A program made the translations under genes and the position numbers. A model generated the notes under the pieces. That model had not been told where the DNA came from. It searched no databases and worked only from the letters and a program-made list of their open reading frames with translations. DNA of 64,000 bases from Fragum whitleyi. Lineage: Eukaryota > Mollusca > Bivalvia > Cardiida > Cardiidae. Position 1 is the first letter of the stretch. Every line of letters starts with the position of its first letter. The stretch is taken from NCBI GenBank assembly GCA_948146395.1, contig OX411557.1, positions 36,124,077 to 36,188,076 on the forward strand, in the 5' to 3' direction. Shown in pieces: positions 1 to 20,968 of this stretch.

Positions 1-891
1 CTGTATTTCAACAATCCACACAAATGATTAGTATTGAAAGCTGAAAGTGAGGTTGACCAGTGGTTGTTATATTTGAATATATCTGGCCAACTGCTTTATG
101 TCTATTTAAACCAAAGGTGTGAGATATCATCTTAATTAAAAGGCATTCTCTGTTCTTGATTTCAGGAAGCTGGTGTTATGAAGTGTCTACATATTTCAAG
201 AAAAATATCCTTTTGTATAGCGGGCACATATTTACTTGAACCTGACCTTTATGCAGAATAAATATTTAGGCACATGAATAAATTCCGAAGATACTTCGGC
301 ACGTGACGATCAAGCATGGACTTTTCGCTATACTCCACAAATTACAGGTATGCGTGGAGTAAGTAGTTTACCTATATACGCGGCGCCTAGTCATTTAGCA
401 GAATATTCAATTTCAAAAACAATTATTGCGACTTGGAGAGGGGATTTCATTTCATTTCCATTCACAACACATAAATTGCATTTGAAGAAATTTGAAAATT
501 TGGGTTTTTTTGCTTGCTCACATCTAAAAATTATCAAATAGGAAACTCAATTTATGTATTGATTCACTAGTTCATGAGGGTAACTAAATATCGCCGTTAC
601 AGTGAACAGCATGTGCCATAACGGGTTAACAGAGCTAACACATGCACTCCAACTTTACGTTTGGATTCCGCAGGTAAGTCGTGTTTTGCCGAGGAGAAAC
701 GACCAGTTTTTAATTTATTTAAATCACAAAGGCCAGGTTTAGGTCAATATGCTTCCACTATAAGTACCTGACTATCAAAGGATGTAGGCCTCACAGCTTA
801 TGTGGATAAAGACTTACTTATCTAAAAGTCTTTAAGTGTGTACAGTGAATTGATGATTAAGCAATCATTGAAATTTTAGCCACAGGGATAT

Positions 892-981
892 GTTCCGCTG
901 ATTTTTTTAAAACATATATGATAATATAGACCATATATCATATATGTTTTAAAAAAAAATCATGGAACATATCCCTGTTAT
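892..981. repeat. ~90-bp near-perfect hairpin
   Basis: Arms CAGGGATATGTTCC... and ...GGAACATATCCCTG. The inner arms AAAACATATATGAT and ATCATATATGTTTT surround a short AATATAGACC-like loop. Probably a small foldback element. Confidence 0.6.
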
Positions 982-1626
982 TTTAGTGTGGTACATAAAT
1001 TGAAGGTTAAAAATAATTTTCTATGTCAATGTCGGCGGTTTAGACACCAGTTTAGTTCCAAAATGACGACAAGAGCACCACATGCCGGTGCCTAGATGGA
1101 CAGCTAGTCTGTGGCCTATGCGCTGGTGCGACACAGAGGCTGGACATTACAGTAATTAGTGCGACAGGGACAATTTGACTGTCACAATCTTGTCAACGTG
1201 CTCTTTAAAATAAATTTTCTGATCCATCAAATCTTACACACTGAAATGTCGTCTGCAACCTTCTGAAAATTGAAAGATATTACTATTGTCGTCTGCTTAA
1301 CAAACGTCCATTTATTTAGGTCAGTAGTAAATTCTACTTTCAGTTTGACATGAAAACTTAAATAGAACTAAAAACAAGAGCAGAATCTGTCTATACATTA
1401 ACACACATTTACACAAATCAAATGAGATAAAGATTAATGATTACCTGGGTATATTTAATTTCTGGATTGACAATTGGATCGCCCATCGTTATTTGCTGAT
1501 TTGAGAGTTTGGCTAGCACTTAAATTCGTCTAGTTTATCATCTATAAAAATAGTGTTGAGGCCACGTGACTGATATAGGTCCGCCCATTATTGCACAACG
1601 CGAAAGTTTAAGTAAGCGCTCTTAGT

Positions 1627-1850
1627 TTGTTTGTTTTGTTTGCATGGAGTTTTACGCCGCTTTCAACATTTTTAAGCTATATCGCGGCGACTGGAGCACC
1701 TAACATTGAATTCCTGGTATTTCTCTCACCAGTACTACCATTAGGCTACATTCTTTCCGGGACCCCATTCTTTCCCAGCCCCCTGCTGCTATGCCACATA
1801 GGTCCACGATTATCGATCCATTGGTGGGAGACAATTAGCTGGAAAGAATA
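1627..1850 (-). mobile_element. SINE body, 5'-truncated
   Basis: Matches, in reverse, the body of the SINE at 50101-50380: GGAGTTTTACGCCGCTTTCA, ATATCGCGGCG, GGAGCACCTAACA, and the block preceding the tRNA-like head. The head itself is missing. The tail lies at the TTTGTTTGTTTTG side. Confidence 0.7.
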
Positions 1851-2168
1851 AATTTAAGCGCTCTTAGTACGTCCATCAATTATCAAACCAACAAACCAAT
1901 GTATGGATTTATTATGGCAGCGCAAAAAAAACACGGTCATATTGGTTATGGTCACATGAAAAGTCTTGATTATAGCCTAACCGTGATGATACACTTGCAT
2001 AGGCGTTACTAAGGTTTTGAATTTTTTACGCACGTGAGTCAGAAGGCGACCTCTAACCTGAAATATATATGCCGGATCATGAAAACCTATATGTGGACTG
2101 TGACTTGTGAAGTCGAGCGTTGGTGAATAATCAAAACCGGCCGTGATCTCGGTTGTAGAGACATAGCA

Positions 2169-3225
2169 AGGGCGTAGCTCCCATTACGCATATTACGCAA
2201 TTGCGTAATAAAAATAAATCCTCTTTCGAAAAATATCGTTGATGAATGATCATAACATCGAAACTACAGCTTATTCAAGCTGTAGTTACGATGTTTGATT
2301 ATTCACCAAGGCTCAAATCACGATATAAACGGAGAGCGGGTGGAGGGCATCATAGGTAGCCAACGCGGGTGGGGATAGTATAATTTTACCAAATTTTGAC
2401 CACAAAAAATTATTGTACAATTTTTTTTCTATCACAATGTATAATATAGACAAGGTACCGAACTACCCTCTTTTACACAGAAAATCTAGTCGGTCAAGAT
2501 CGCGCAATTCAACTTTACACCTATAAACCCAAGTTAAATATGATGCTCTTCTTAAATCACTGATTGCATTCAATAGAAAACATTTTTTCATGTCTCTCAC
2601 GATCTAATTCTTTTCAAAATTGCCAACAAATCAGTTAATATTAACTCATCAATTTGGAATCGGGAAGAAAACATTTCTGCATCGGCCATTTTTGTTTAAA
2701 AGCTCTCGACCAATCAGATAGCCTGATTCTACAGTTCAGTTGTAACAGGCTATCTGATTGGTCGAGAGGTTATAAACAAACATGGCCGTTGCTGAAATAG
2801 TTTCTTCGCGATTCCAAATTGATAAGTAAATATGAACTGAATTGTTGGCATTTCTGAAAAGAATGAGGTACTGAGTGACAGGAAAAAATGTTTTCTATTG
2901 AATGCAATTAGTGATTTAAGTAGAGCATCATATTTAACTTGGGTTTATAGGTGTAAAGTTGAGTTGCGCGATCTCGACCGACTAGATTTTCTGCACAAAA
3001 GAGGGTAGTTCGGGACCTTGTCTATATTATACATTGTGATAAAAAGAAATAGTATTTAAGTTTTTTGTGGTTAAGTTTTGGTAAATTTACACTATCCCCA
3101 CCCGTGTTGGCTACCTGTGGAGGGCATTAGTCTTTAGTCCCAGTCCACATATCGCCTATATCCTATATTCTTTGGTGGTCGCATTAGAAATGCGTAAAAT
3201 TTTCAAAATCCTAGCTAAGCCTATG
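2169..3225 (+). mobile_element. ~290-bp palindromic-core MITE (GCGTAGCTCCC family), split by the foldback
   Basis: It begins GGCGTAGCTCCCATTACGC, has a central CAGCTT...AAGCTG hairpin, and ends near GTCGC...AAATCCTAGC. The two halves (2169-2350 and 3118-3225) rejoin to match the intact copy at 35281-35570. A reversed partial copy lies at 1998-2142, and a reversed end fragment at 3314-3357. Confidence 0.65.
2351..3117. mobile_element. 767-bp foldback MITE with ~10-bp target duplication (Mutator-like)
   Basis: Almost the whole element is two inverted arms of about 370 bp. It starts CATAGGTAGCC and ends GGCTACCTG, with a central hairpin at about 2703-2769 (CTCTCGACCAATCAGATAGC and its complement). 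It is flanked by TGGAGGGCAT at 2341-2350 and 3118-3127. A 9-11 bp duplication with long inverted repeats fits Mutator-like elements. It has no coding capacity. It interrupts another small element (2169-3225). Confidence 0.8.
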
Positions 3226-3399
3226 CATAGAATTACATGTATATTTATATCTCTGGTAGTTGCAGTTACGATATGTGATGTATCGTCAACCGTATTTATC
3301 GAAACTGAGCAATTTGTATTACGCACTTGCGTAATGTGCGGAATGGAAGTTACGCCCTCGACTTGGCATGTAGATCATTGGGAGCATGGTTATAGTCTC

Positions 3400-5580
3400 T
3401 ATAATTGGAGTTATTTTCTGCATTGATTTATAATAGCCTATAATAGGCATTGACTTTTTGGTATTCCAATATAATAAACCATTACATTTAGGAAACTGGA
3501 ATATGATTTAACTAAATATATACATTACATCACCGACCCTAAATATTGAGAGTTCATTATTTCTGATGTACGCGTTTTTTTTTTGTTTTTTTTTTTCTTG
3601 TTTTTGTTTTTGTTTACTTTTTTTACGCTCGATCAATCACATTTCGTGGAGGATATGATAGAAAGCCCCGATGTCCAAAATGAAATTTGATAAGAATATA
3701 AAAAAATTGGGTGACCGTCGATCGCCATGTGTACATGTTAGCGTCACAAGAAAGTTACCACTCAAAATACCATTGGATCTTTCGAATAGTATAGTGAGTT
3801 TTGTCCTAAGGGAAAAACTATCATATTAATCATTGACTAGGTATAAACTTCTACGCACAAATTAATTATTGTGCTTATAAAGTGTTTTCCTTTTTGGGCA
3901 CAATACGTCATGTGCAAACTGAATTCAGTGGGTAAATCTTACGCTGTTAACGTGTATGTAGAATTTATCACACCGATTGTCAAGGATCTCATTTAGAATC
4001 GTTAAAATATTTTAGCACAAGCCCCTTGCAGCACTGTTTTTCATATTGCTTGATAAAAATTAAGCGTTAAGAGATGTAGGGCTGAATTTAATCTTCATGT
4101 TTGTTTATGATTTTAGAAAGGGTTTTTCAATATTCTATAGACCCCAGATCAAAGAGCGGTAAAACACTAAGGCAGCAGTTATAAGTTACAACACGTGCGC
4201 TAAATAAACATTGTACTGGTGACAATTAAGCGTCGTATGTGACATATGGTATTACGTAATCTTATTTAACTTCTATCACATCTTCAAGATCAATATATAT
4301 CCATAAAAGGGGTATCTAAATAATGCGTTCAATAATTCATGAATTTGGAAAATTAATTGGATTCGTAAGAGGTGAGTGTTAAAAAAAGGCTGTACGAAAA
4401 GAAATCAAAGGAAATTCAGAACTAAATATCTTTAATTTCGAAACAGCGAATGCACGTTTCCAATGTATTTAAAAGCCCTTCCCAATGCAAGTATGTGTTC
4501 AAATTTGAAGCATTATTAAAACGAAATCGTAATAATAAACCTACGGTGGAACTTTTTCTCCCCTTTTCACATTATCTTTCACTCTCGATATGGTTTCGTT
4601 TTTTTTTTGTTTTTTTTTTTAATTTTTCGTTAGAGAGAGAGAGAAAAAAAAAACATGCGTCTAATTTGCATTCTGTCGTCTGCCGTTTTTGTTGTCTGTT
4701 TTTATTATCTCTTTATTTTAATCTTTTTTTTTTGTATTTTTTAGTTAATCGATTACGATCGATTTGTGACGAACAATGACTAGTTCTAGTATTGAAATAA
4801 TGAAAATGGATAGTCAAAATGAAAGAAATCCATTCAAACTTTCATATTGAAGTGATTTCTCAAAACGGTAGATTTTCGATGGAGGATATCTGTTTCGACC
4901 AAATATAAATTCATCAAGTAGATAAACTCTGAAGAGTTATATCTGCAATTCATTCCACCCAACTAAAATCAAACGTCGCCTTTTGTCAATATTTGAAAAT
5001 AAAAATTACTAAAAGCGGTCGAAATAGTTTCTAATGCCTTTTAAGTATTGGTTTGAATTATAAAAGATTAATGATCTATTTTATTAATAGTTGAAATCGA
5101 CTGATGCATTCGGATAAATTTCAATGAAATAAAGAGTGGAGAAAAGAAGGACGCCCCTCTTTTGCATTGTTATGTAAATTTGACTGGAGAGTACGCAAGG
5201 GAGATAATTACGTGAAATACCTCTTTTAGAAAGTACGGTGTTTGGCGATTGACGTCCGTATATTGGGAACCGGCAGAAGATCATCAACGCTCTAATGGAC
5301 GTATACAGCGTGTGATTAAAAATTTTGGCACAAAATCACTACAGTTCTAAAACGGTGGACATACTCGTTATTGATGTTAGTGAGTTTGTAATTTTGGGTA
5401 AGGTTCTTCAAGCCAAAAAAAGAAGACATTTTATATTTGCTCCTAGCCACTGATTAAAAACTATTGTTCATGTTTTCCCAGCACTCCATTGTCAATGAAT
5501 TCAATAGCTATTTTTCCTTTTTGGTGTTATTGTTGGTGGTACTTTTCTATTGACGCTGAGTATATATAAATCCGCGCACG
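3400..5580. other. No gene recognised
   Basis: AT-rich sequence with poly-T tracts (about 3578-3610 and 4590-4620). Short open frames have no recognisable composition, splice context or motif. Confidence 0.5.
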
Positions 5581-5713
5581 ATTCAAATGGCCGTACCCGT
5601 GTACCTTTTTGCGCCTTGTATGTATTATTTCGAGCTCTTCCATGACCAATGTGTTTTCATGGGCAATACACTAAATAGAGTCAGCCCAGGCCGAACCTCA
5701 GTTGTAGAATTTG

Positions 5714-6022
5714 TTTGTTTATTTTCGTTAATTTATCGTCGCTACCGTAGCATATGCCCTTATGAGCGACCGTGGCCCCAAGAATACGGTAAGTTAGTAC
5801 GGGGGATACTAGTGCGATGATACATGACGAGACTACTGCTGAGATCCGCCATGGTTCTTTATCGTGCTCGCTTAAAATGCACCGTCTCACGGGACCTCTG
5901 TTCAACGCTTGATCCGAAAGACAAATAATTTGTTAGTGTGCAAACTCAGGAATCGAGCCCATGCGATCGAACTTCAATTGTTTTGAAGTCCGTTACTCTA
6001 CCGACTGAACTAATCGGGCTGA
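5714..6022 (-). mobile_element. tRNA-headed SINE with 15-bp target duplication
   Basis: Minus strand. The head at about 5955-6020 carries A-box-like TTAGTTCAGTCGGTAGAG and B-box-like GGGCTCGATTCC. The body reads towards lower coordinates and ends in an A-rich AATAAACAAACAAA tail. The 15-bp repeat CAGTTGTAGAATTTG flanks it at 5699-5713 and 6023-6037. Its body differs from the SINE family at 50.1 kb, so it is a second family. Confidence 0.8.
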
Positions 6023-6048
6023 CAGTTGTAGAATTTGCATGGCAGAGG

Positions 6049-6217
6049 GTTTAAGGTAGTGGACCCGTTGTAGATCCACAACATTTCGGCAGTAATGAAA
6101 TTTAAGAGTGTTCACCGAGTTTTCCCAAATGATTTTCGTCAGGAAACCTCGGGTAACATTGTGAAAGATCGTGAGTTCCAAAATGTTGCAGAACTATTAC
6201 GGTGTCACTACCTTAAG
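6049..6217. mobile_element. ~169-bp palindromic MITE
   Basis: Inverted ends TTAAGGTAGTGGACC and TGTCACTACCTTAA, with internal complementarity around GTTTTCCCAAATG. A related left part lies at 7443-7530. Confidence 0.65.
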
Positions 6218-6219
6218 TC

Positions 6220-8230
6220 ATTGCTTCTCTCTCAAGCCGGACGCAGAGAAAACAACCGGATAGAATACTTACGGGAGCGACTCTATTCATTAGCTTGGGC
6301 TTTAGTAGGAATAGAAGTAAAATGAGCGGATGACATTAACTAAGGAAGTTCGCTCGGCTTTTTCCTACTATTAAACTTTTCTTTAAACCTGATTTTTTTT
6401 TAGAAAGATCTAAATGTTTTATTTCAATTTTTGAAAAGAAAAAAAAGGGTCACCGTGCTTATTTCTTTGTCAGAGGTGTTTGAGTGCACTCTAGTTCTTG
6501 CCTTTGAATTTCTTTGAAAATTACACCCATGATTTGAAGTTATCACTTTTGGACAAATAAATATTCTGAAAGCAATTGATTTGTGTTTTATTTAAAACAA
6601 CATTCCATTCCACTTATTTATAAAAGAAATATAAAATTTAAATGAGGCAAAAGAAAATAATGACATCTTTATTTAGTCTGTAATAGAAGCATTTTTCCTT
6701 TAAAATTAAGGGCATCTAATAGGTCTACATGCTTCACAGAAAAAAAAAAAACAGTATAGTTCTACCATTAGACTTTTTCTTATACTCTCAATATAAATTT
6801 GTGACATAATGAGGAATATTTTGACATGACAAAAGGTTGGGGTTTAGATATTTTGAATCATTTGTTAAAATAAAGGGAGGTAATTCACAAAAAATAATTA
6901 AATTTCAAAACACATCTTTTAATATTGGGAATAACAAATTTGTTGATATTTTGGGTCAGGGATATGAGGTAGGAGTTCTTTTACCATATTCATAAGTTTT
7001 ATTTGCTTTCTATCCAAAAAATAGGCAAGGAGAAACATTGAATACTGGCTTGTCGTTTTCTCTGAATACTCTAAAATCGGGAAAAATGCCCCGAAAATTT
7101 GGGGAAAAATAAATTTTTGAATTTATACAATTTTTTACATGTTATGACAACCTTACATACAGCTCTATCGAAAAAACATTATTTCGATTCATAGTTTTAT
7201 AACGAATATATAAATGCAAATGTTTCTTTAACTGCGGAAAATCAAAAACCGGATGTGCGGACGTCCCTAAAACATTCAAATCAAATAATTAGTTAAAAAC
7301 AGTTTTTTTTTTTTTTAAATATTTCACTTCATATAATATTTAGTGCTACTACCAACAACAAGTTTAGTGTTCACTACCAACAACAAATTTACTCAATCTG
7401 TCATTAAAATAATTCACACCCAATAAACCGTTTAAGAAAATGTTAAAGTAGTGGACCTGTAATAGAACTGCAACGTTTCGGATGTTATGAGCTTTAACAG
7501 TGGTAACCGAGGTTTCCTAATTATTACTTCAAATCGTTATTACATCGTCATCTTCACCTTCTTCAACCAAATCAGCAATTCAAGTTCATGACATATTCGA
7601 GTTCACAGTATCAATCCTCTTAACTCCCCGCATTATTTATTAAAGTTACTCATAATTCTATTTATCGAAAAATATCATACCCCGAGACGGTTTCCACACA
7701 AAAGCAAGTTATGCTGTTTTTTTACACCAGTGAAAAGGGACGGCGCATAATGACGAAATATTACCAAATTTGATAACTCATCCGGAGGTTTATTAGAAAT
7801 GTTTCAAGGTTATCCAAAACTTATCTGCTAACTGACATCTTTTGCTAGAAATTTGGAATTACAACTTTGAAGATATAATAGTGTTTATTCGCTTAAGAAC
7901 GACTAAAAAGTGATCACATACTGTTTCTTAGTTACAGAGTGCAAAAGTCTGAAGAAATAAATACATCCTATCTTGCCTTTAAATTGAACAATCAATAAGG
8001 AAATACAGACCTGTGTGGCATCTGCCTTTCATTGTTTACCTCTAAGTTCTGTTATCCCCCGAGATCCCTGCATCAGGTTACCCCGGGTGAATGTAAGCTT
8101 TGCAAAGTTGCTGACTAGAATCAAAATGCTAACAGCACTGGATGCCGCGTGACTTATACACAAAGGTCAGTGTTTATAATAACAGCAAATTTTCAAAAAA
8201 AAAAACAAACAAAACAAAAACATTTGAGCC
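6220..8230. other. No gene recognised
   Basis: AT-rich unique-looking sequence. The only structure I see is a diverged left part of the 6049-6217 MITE at 7443-7530. Confidence 0.5.
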
Positions 8231-8237
8231 TGTGCGT

Positions 8238-8372
8238 CAATTCACGTTTTTTTAGGCGATAACATTTGCAGAGACCCTCAAAATGCTTTAACGACCTCGT
8301 GCTTCGCACTCGGGCGTTAAACCATTTTTCGGGTCTCTGCAAATGTTAACGCCCTCAAAAACGTGAATTAAC
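8238..8372. mobile_element. Palindromic MITE (TTCACGTTTTT...GGCGTTAA family), copy 1
   Basis: Ends TTCACGTTTTTTTAGGCG and CGCCCTCAAAAACGTGAA are inverted. Inner repeat is ACATTTGCAGAGACC / GGTCTCTGCAAATGT, around CTCGTGCTTCGCACTCGGGC. Two further copies lie in the window. Confidence 0.75.
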
Positions 8373-8379
8373 CCTATAT

Positions 8380-10650
8380 TAATGTCAGAATTAACTACTT
8401 CATCTTAGGATTTGATATCTGTCAGTTTTTTAAATTTATCTAAATTCATTGAAATTAAAAATTATTTAAGACAATGAAATAAAGTACTTAGAAATGTCCC
8501 GGTCGATTTTGCGGTAAAGGAGTGCGTTTTATAAATACGGAGTTAAGATTTAAACAGAATTACATATGTATATAAATTTGACATTTAGCATAACGGATCA
8601 TATACAAGGGCGAAAAAAAATTATCATAATAGATCAAAATACATGTATGTGACATTATGATTTAATAAATATACGATCCATTACCTTCATGATGTCCGGG
8701 ACGTCATTTTATAGAAAATTTTGAAACAGACAAAGAAAATGCTTGTTACTACATAGAGCAAAATGTGTTGTTTTAAAAACTCAAAATTGTCAGTTACAAC
8801 AAGATATTTTTTTAATCAAATATGAAATTAAAACATTTTTCGTAGATCGTTAAGAAATAGGCTAAAAGTCCACCCTAAAAAATAATCGCGTTTGAAAACT
8901 TTTTCGTTTCGAAAAAAAAATGAACGAAATTGAATAACTATGTAGGGTTTTTAAACAAAATGTATAAAGCATTAAATTAAAATTCTTTAGTTATTCAAAA
9001 TGCAAAAAATATTGTATAGTGCGACATTTTATTGGCGGTATCGTTTGTCTCCATAAATACTGTACACGGAAAGTGTGTGATTTTTCTGTGAAACGGTTTA
9101 TTTCTGTTGAGATGACTTAAAATATTGATGAATGGACTCTATGCGGTTTTTGTACATTAAGTTGAAATAAAAAATAGTTTCTAACATTGTGTTAAAAATT
9201 AGTTTATGTGTAAGCAAAAGATATATCTGAATTAGGGTTTTCAGATGTTTCCTATACAAATTAAAACCGTGCGTTTTTGCGACGTCAGGTTGATATTTGA
9301 ACACTCATCTACGCTCTCTTCATTCCAACTTTATGTACAAAACCATACATTTAAAGAATCCATAATAAAATATATATAAATATTTCTTCTACTAAAGGAA
9401 ATAAACATCGTAATGTTGGTCTTAAAATTGTCCAACTGGCGCGTTTTTTTGGGTTTTTTTTGAACGTCATGTCATTTTATAAGTATTTCTTAAATATTTC
9501 ACGATCAGGGAACCGTACAATACAGTTTACCTTCGGTTAGGATTTTGCATTCAGTGGTTTCTGTATCACTGCTCTCATGAGTATAGTATATTGAATGTGA
9601 AATAAATCAGATTTCTGTAATATGTTAACATTTTTTACTTTTAATAACTTGCTTAATATTGTATATTTTAAAAAATGACTGACGGAATATAAACTATTTT
9701 CGATGCTTTTCCTCGAATTTTAATTGAAAACCATCCATTATACGTTATTTATAAAAGGACGTCATTTGTCACAGTCGTGACCGCCAACTTTTGCCGTTAC
9801 GGCTTAACGTGCTAAGTATAATAGGCAGGCCAAAACCACTGGCAGGCTCCGTAGAAATCTTTATCTCTTTTTAAATTCAATACTAAATGATAGCCATATA
9901 ATTATCGTGTACGTACATGTTCTAAGGAATATTAATGTAGCTGACTGTCTAGTCACCGGAATTTTATAATAAAAGTAAACACGATGAGGTGAGACGTAAC
10001 ATAAACAACGGGCGTCGTGGAATGACGAGAAAAGTCGCACCACGAAACCAGCAGAAACTTCATATCGAAGGAGGTTAGGGAAGAAGAATAAGACACTCCA
10101 CAACTTCAGAGCCAGGATACATAATCAGAGCCAATCCACATAATCGGAACCAAACTATTTTCTTTGATTAATCTCATATTGTAGGCAAGTATATTGAGGT
10201 AGAGTATTGTGGTTGTTTTGTTAAACTCGTGCATACTGAAAACAATAGTATACATTATTAATCTTGTTAAAAATATTGCATTTTGGAGGTAAAACCACGT
10301 ATTTTGATCTTCCTGGCTCAAGATTGCTCTGAGAAGAAATCATTTTTAACAAAAACCAACGAGCGTTTTTACAGTTCTTGAGTACGTTAACGTGGCAAAA
10401 TGTATAACTGGTCGAATAGCATTCGACTTTTTAATGATTAATGAATAAAATCCGATATAAATGCGGAAGTTCCGACACCTTTCCCATTTTTCAGTCCAAA
10501 AATGAAATGTTTACATCTACATAATCGGAGACGCACGTGGAGCGGAAGTTCCACACATGATTTTGAAAGCGTAACCAGTGGCTCCGGTTGTGGACATCAT
10601 CCCCCGTGCTCTAGCGACAAATGTTTTATATTGATAATTCAATTTTGCAA
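8380..10650. other. No gene recognised
   Basis: AT-rich sequence without clear repeats. Short open frames on both strands lack domain signatures and plausible splice partners. Confidence 0.45.
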
Positions 10651-10653
10651 TCA

Positions 10654-10965
10654 TCATAGGCGTGACAGGGATTTTGAAATTTATACGCACTCAGAAGGCA
10701 CAGATATATATATTCACCAAAGTATATACATGTAGAGAATAAAGGCGCTCTGTGGACTGTGACAAAAGATGAATGCCCTCCACCCGTTTCCACTTTTTTA
10801 TGATATGAACGTTGGTGAATAATTAAAACATCGTTACTACAGCTTTATTAAGCTGTAGTTAAGATGGTAGTTAAGATGTTTCGATAATTCAATAACGATA
10901 CCTTTCGAAAGAGGATCTATTTGTATAACGCACTTGCGTATTTTGCGTAATGGAATTACGCCCTT
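10654..10965 (-). mobile_element. GCGTAGCTCCC-family MITE, reversed copy
   Basis: Reverse-orientation relative of 35281-35570. It starts CATAGGCG, shares TACGCACTCAGAAGGC, GTGAATAATTAAAACATCG and the AAGCTGTAGTTA hairpin, and ends in TTGCGTAATGGAATTACGCC. It has an extra internal duplication of TAGTTAAGATG. Confidence 0.65.
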
Positions 10966-11019
10966 GACCATGTCGGACATGTTTTTTAGATACCCTTGAG
11001 CAGTCGTGTTCGCCCTGCG

Positions 11020-11146
11020 TCCGGGATGGCAAAACGGTGCACTTAACTATTGGCAAATCATGCCCGGATTTGCACGCTAGTGTGCGTGCAAAACGGAATA
11101 TTATCTTCAAACACTTTGCACCGTTTTGTCATCCTGAACACAGGGA
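11020..11146. mobile_element. GCAAAACGGTGCA palindromic MITE
   Basis: Inverted ends GGGATGGCAAAACGGTGCA and TTTGCACCGTTTTGTCATCC. Related copies or fragments at 14583-14650, about 18600-18728, 19957-20080 and 29176-29315. The last two are paralogous positions in the two duplication blocks. Confidence 0.65.
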
Positions 11147-11382
11147 TGGGGGATAAACGCCGTCTTCTGTTGTGAAGGTAGTTCGTCATTAGACAATTTT
11201 TCCTAATTAGGTTACACCCCCATCTCCACCATAGAGAACGTATTTTTGTTAAATATGAGAAATGCAATTGTCATCTCTCCTTGTAGTAGACATTTGTGCG
11301 TTAATCATTACTGGAGGTAAATTAATAAAAAATGAATGAATAAAATGGACAAAAGATTTCTCGAAGAGAGTTAGAATTTTTT

Positions 11383-11388
11383 TTTATT
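11383..11388 (-). terminator. AATAAA polyadenylation signal of the 12-Cys gene
   Basis: On the minus strand an AATAAA hexamer sits about 100 nt downstream of the TGA stop at 11487-11489. This is a normal spacing for a short 3' UTR. Confidence 0.5.
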
Positions 11389-11486
11389 TCACCAAATATT
11401 TAGTCGTCTAGACGAAATTAATGCGGTGATGCTTTGTTCAACGCCCCTAGATCCTCTGCTGTTCCGAGGTCGTATTGAGATAATAA

Positions 11487-19632
<8,146 letters not shown>

Positions 19633-19720
19633 GTTGAAACTTTGACATATGGACAGTTAAAGTTATTGACCTAGTATATAAAGAGAATGAGATGCTTAAT
19701 TAGTATGCAAATTGACAGTT
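19633..19720 (-). promoter_or_regulatory. Putative core promoter and 5' UTR of the 12-Cys gene
   Basis: Read on the minus strand, a TATA-like TTTATATAC lies about 40 nt upstream of the start codon (near 19673-19682). The sequence from here through exon 1 is almost identical in the duplicate at 29008-29090, including the TATA-like box. If it is a true TATA box the 5' UTR would be very short. No transcript evidence is available. Confidence 0.4.
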
Positions 19721-20353
19721 ATTTGGAAATTTGAGTAATTTGACAGGAATGCTCATCATCTGTAATAAACACTCGTGGGAAAGTAAATGTTTCCATTTTT
19801 ATGATATCTCTCTTGATTTCAAGATATTTTGGAATGTGAAAGAGGATCGTTTAAACCCATAAGGGACACTTTCAATCTGCAAGAATCCTTTGTATGGAAG
19901 TCAGAAAAATTACCGTCATTTTGTCATAAGAAGAAGGAGAAAATTAATCCTGTGTTTAGGATGAAACAACGGTGCAAATTTTACTCCATTTTTTGACGCA
20001 AGACACGTGCACATGCAAAGTGGGGTATAATTTACAAACAGTTTGCATCGTTTTGTCTCCATGAACGCAAGCAGATACACTTTTGGACGAGAAAGCCACT
20101 GTCACAGAAAATATTAACATGGTGCAGCGCAATATGAAAGATCCCTGACATTTGACAATATGTGAGAGGCGTGAGATAATTGTGTGAAAGTTTATTCCAA
20201 ATCCTTTTATAATTATGTTATTTTATGAAGGTCCCCGTTCCTTTGGCCATAAAAAAAACTGTCAAAATCTATCAGGCTACAAAGATTCATATGCTGAGGA
20301 TCATTCTTTGAAAATGACATCGGTATCTATCCCCAATTAGGACACGATTCTTC

Positions 20354-20437
20354 CATGCTATTGCAGTTTAGTGATGTAAGGTAAAGTCACAGTTTTTTTC
20401 TGTGACGTTACCTTACATCACTAAACTGCAATAGCAT
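20354..20437. repeat. ~39-bp-arm near-perfect hairpin
   Basis: Arm 20354-20392 (CATGCTATTGCAGTTTAGTG start) pairs with 20400-20437 around a short T-rich loop, with about one mismatch or bulge. In a long transcript it would form a strong stem. Confidence 0.75.
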
Positions 20438-20763
20438 GCACATTGCCATATGATGGGCAACATTTCAATGAGGAATATTCTGTGAAAATGTGATGCAAAT
20501 CTAAAACATAAACGCAGTAAAAGGTTAGTTAACAAATTAATTTTAAAATTAAAGCTCTTTCTCCGTGGAACAACAGAATATCACCAAAGCACAACTGTAT
20601 GAACGCATAATCACACGATGTGCAATATTCTGTTAAATTTTAATGTAAATGTGTTCTCTACCCTAAAATGAAGGAGGAGTTATGTCTGCAAGAAATGGAC
20701 AGATACGTACACCCTCGACAGCATACAATTAAAATAAGAACAAAACACGACAAACGCTGATTG

Positions 20764-20968
20764 TATAGCACGGTTTGATTGACCTGAATCTGACCCCTGC
20801 TATTTAGATGAATGAAAATCTGATTAATCCTTCTCGGCTTTGCACGTGCTTTCATAGCAATGAATAACAAACGGTATTGAATGTAATATATATTTTGTTA
20901 ATTGATAAAATATGTCGGTTATTGTTTTTTTTTTTCAGAGAAGTCAAATTTGGGTCAAACAAACCAAG
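20764..20968. repeat. Single arm of the ATAGCCCGG foldback family
   Basis: Same order of motifs as the left arm of 50859-51290 (GACCCCTGCTATTTAGAT, CACGTGCTTTCATAG, TGATAAAATATGTCGGTTAT), with no inverted partner. Confidence 0.6.

Noticed and set aside
3172..3426. 84-codon frame
   Set aside because: It runs through MITE halves (3118-3225 and 3314-3357).
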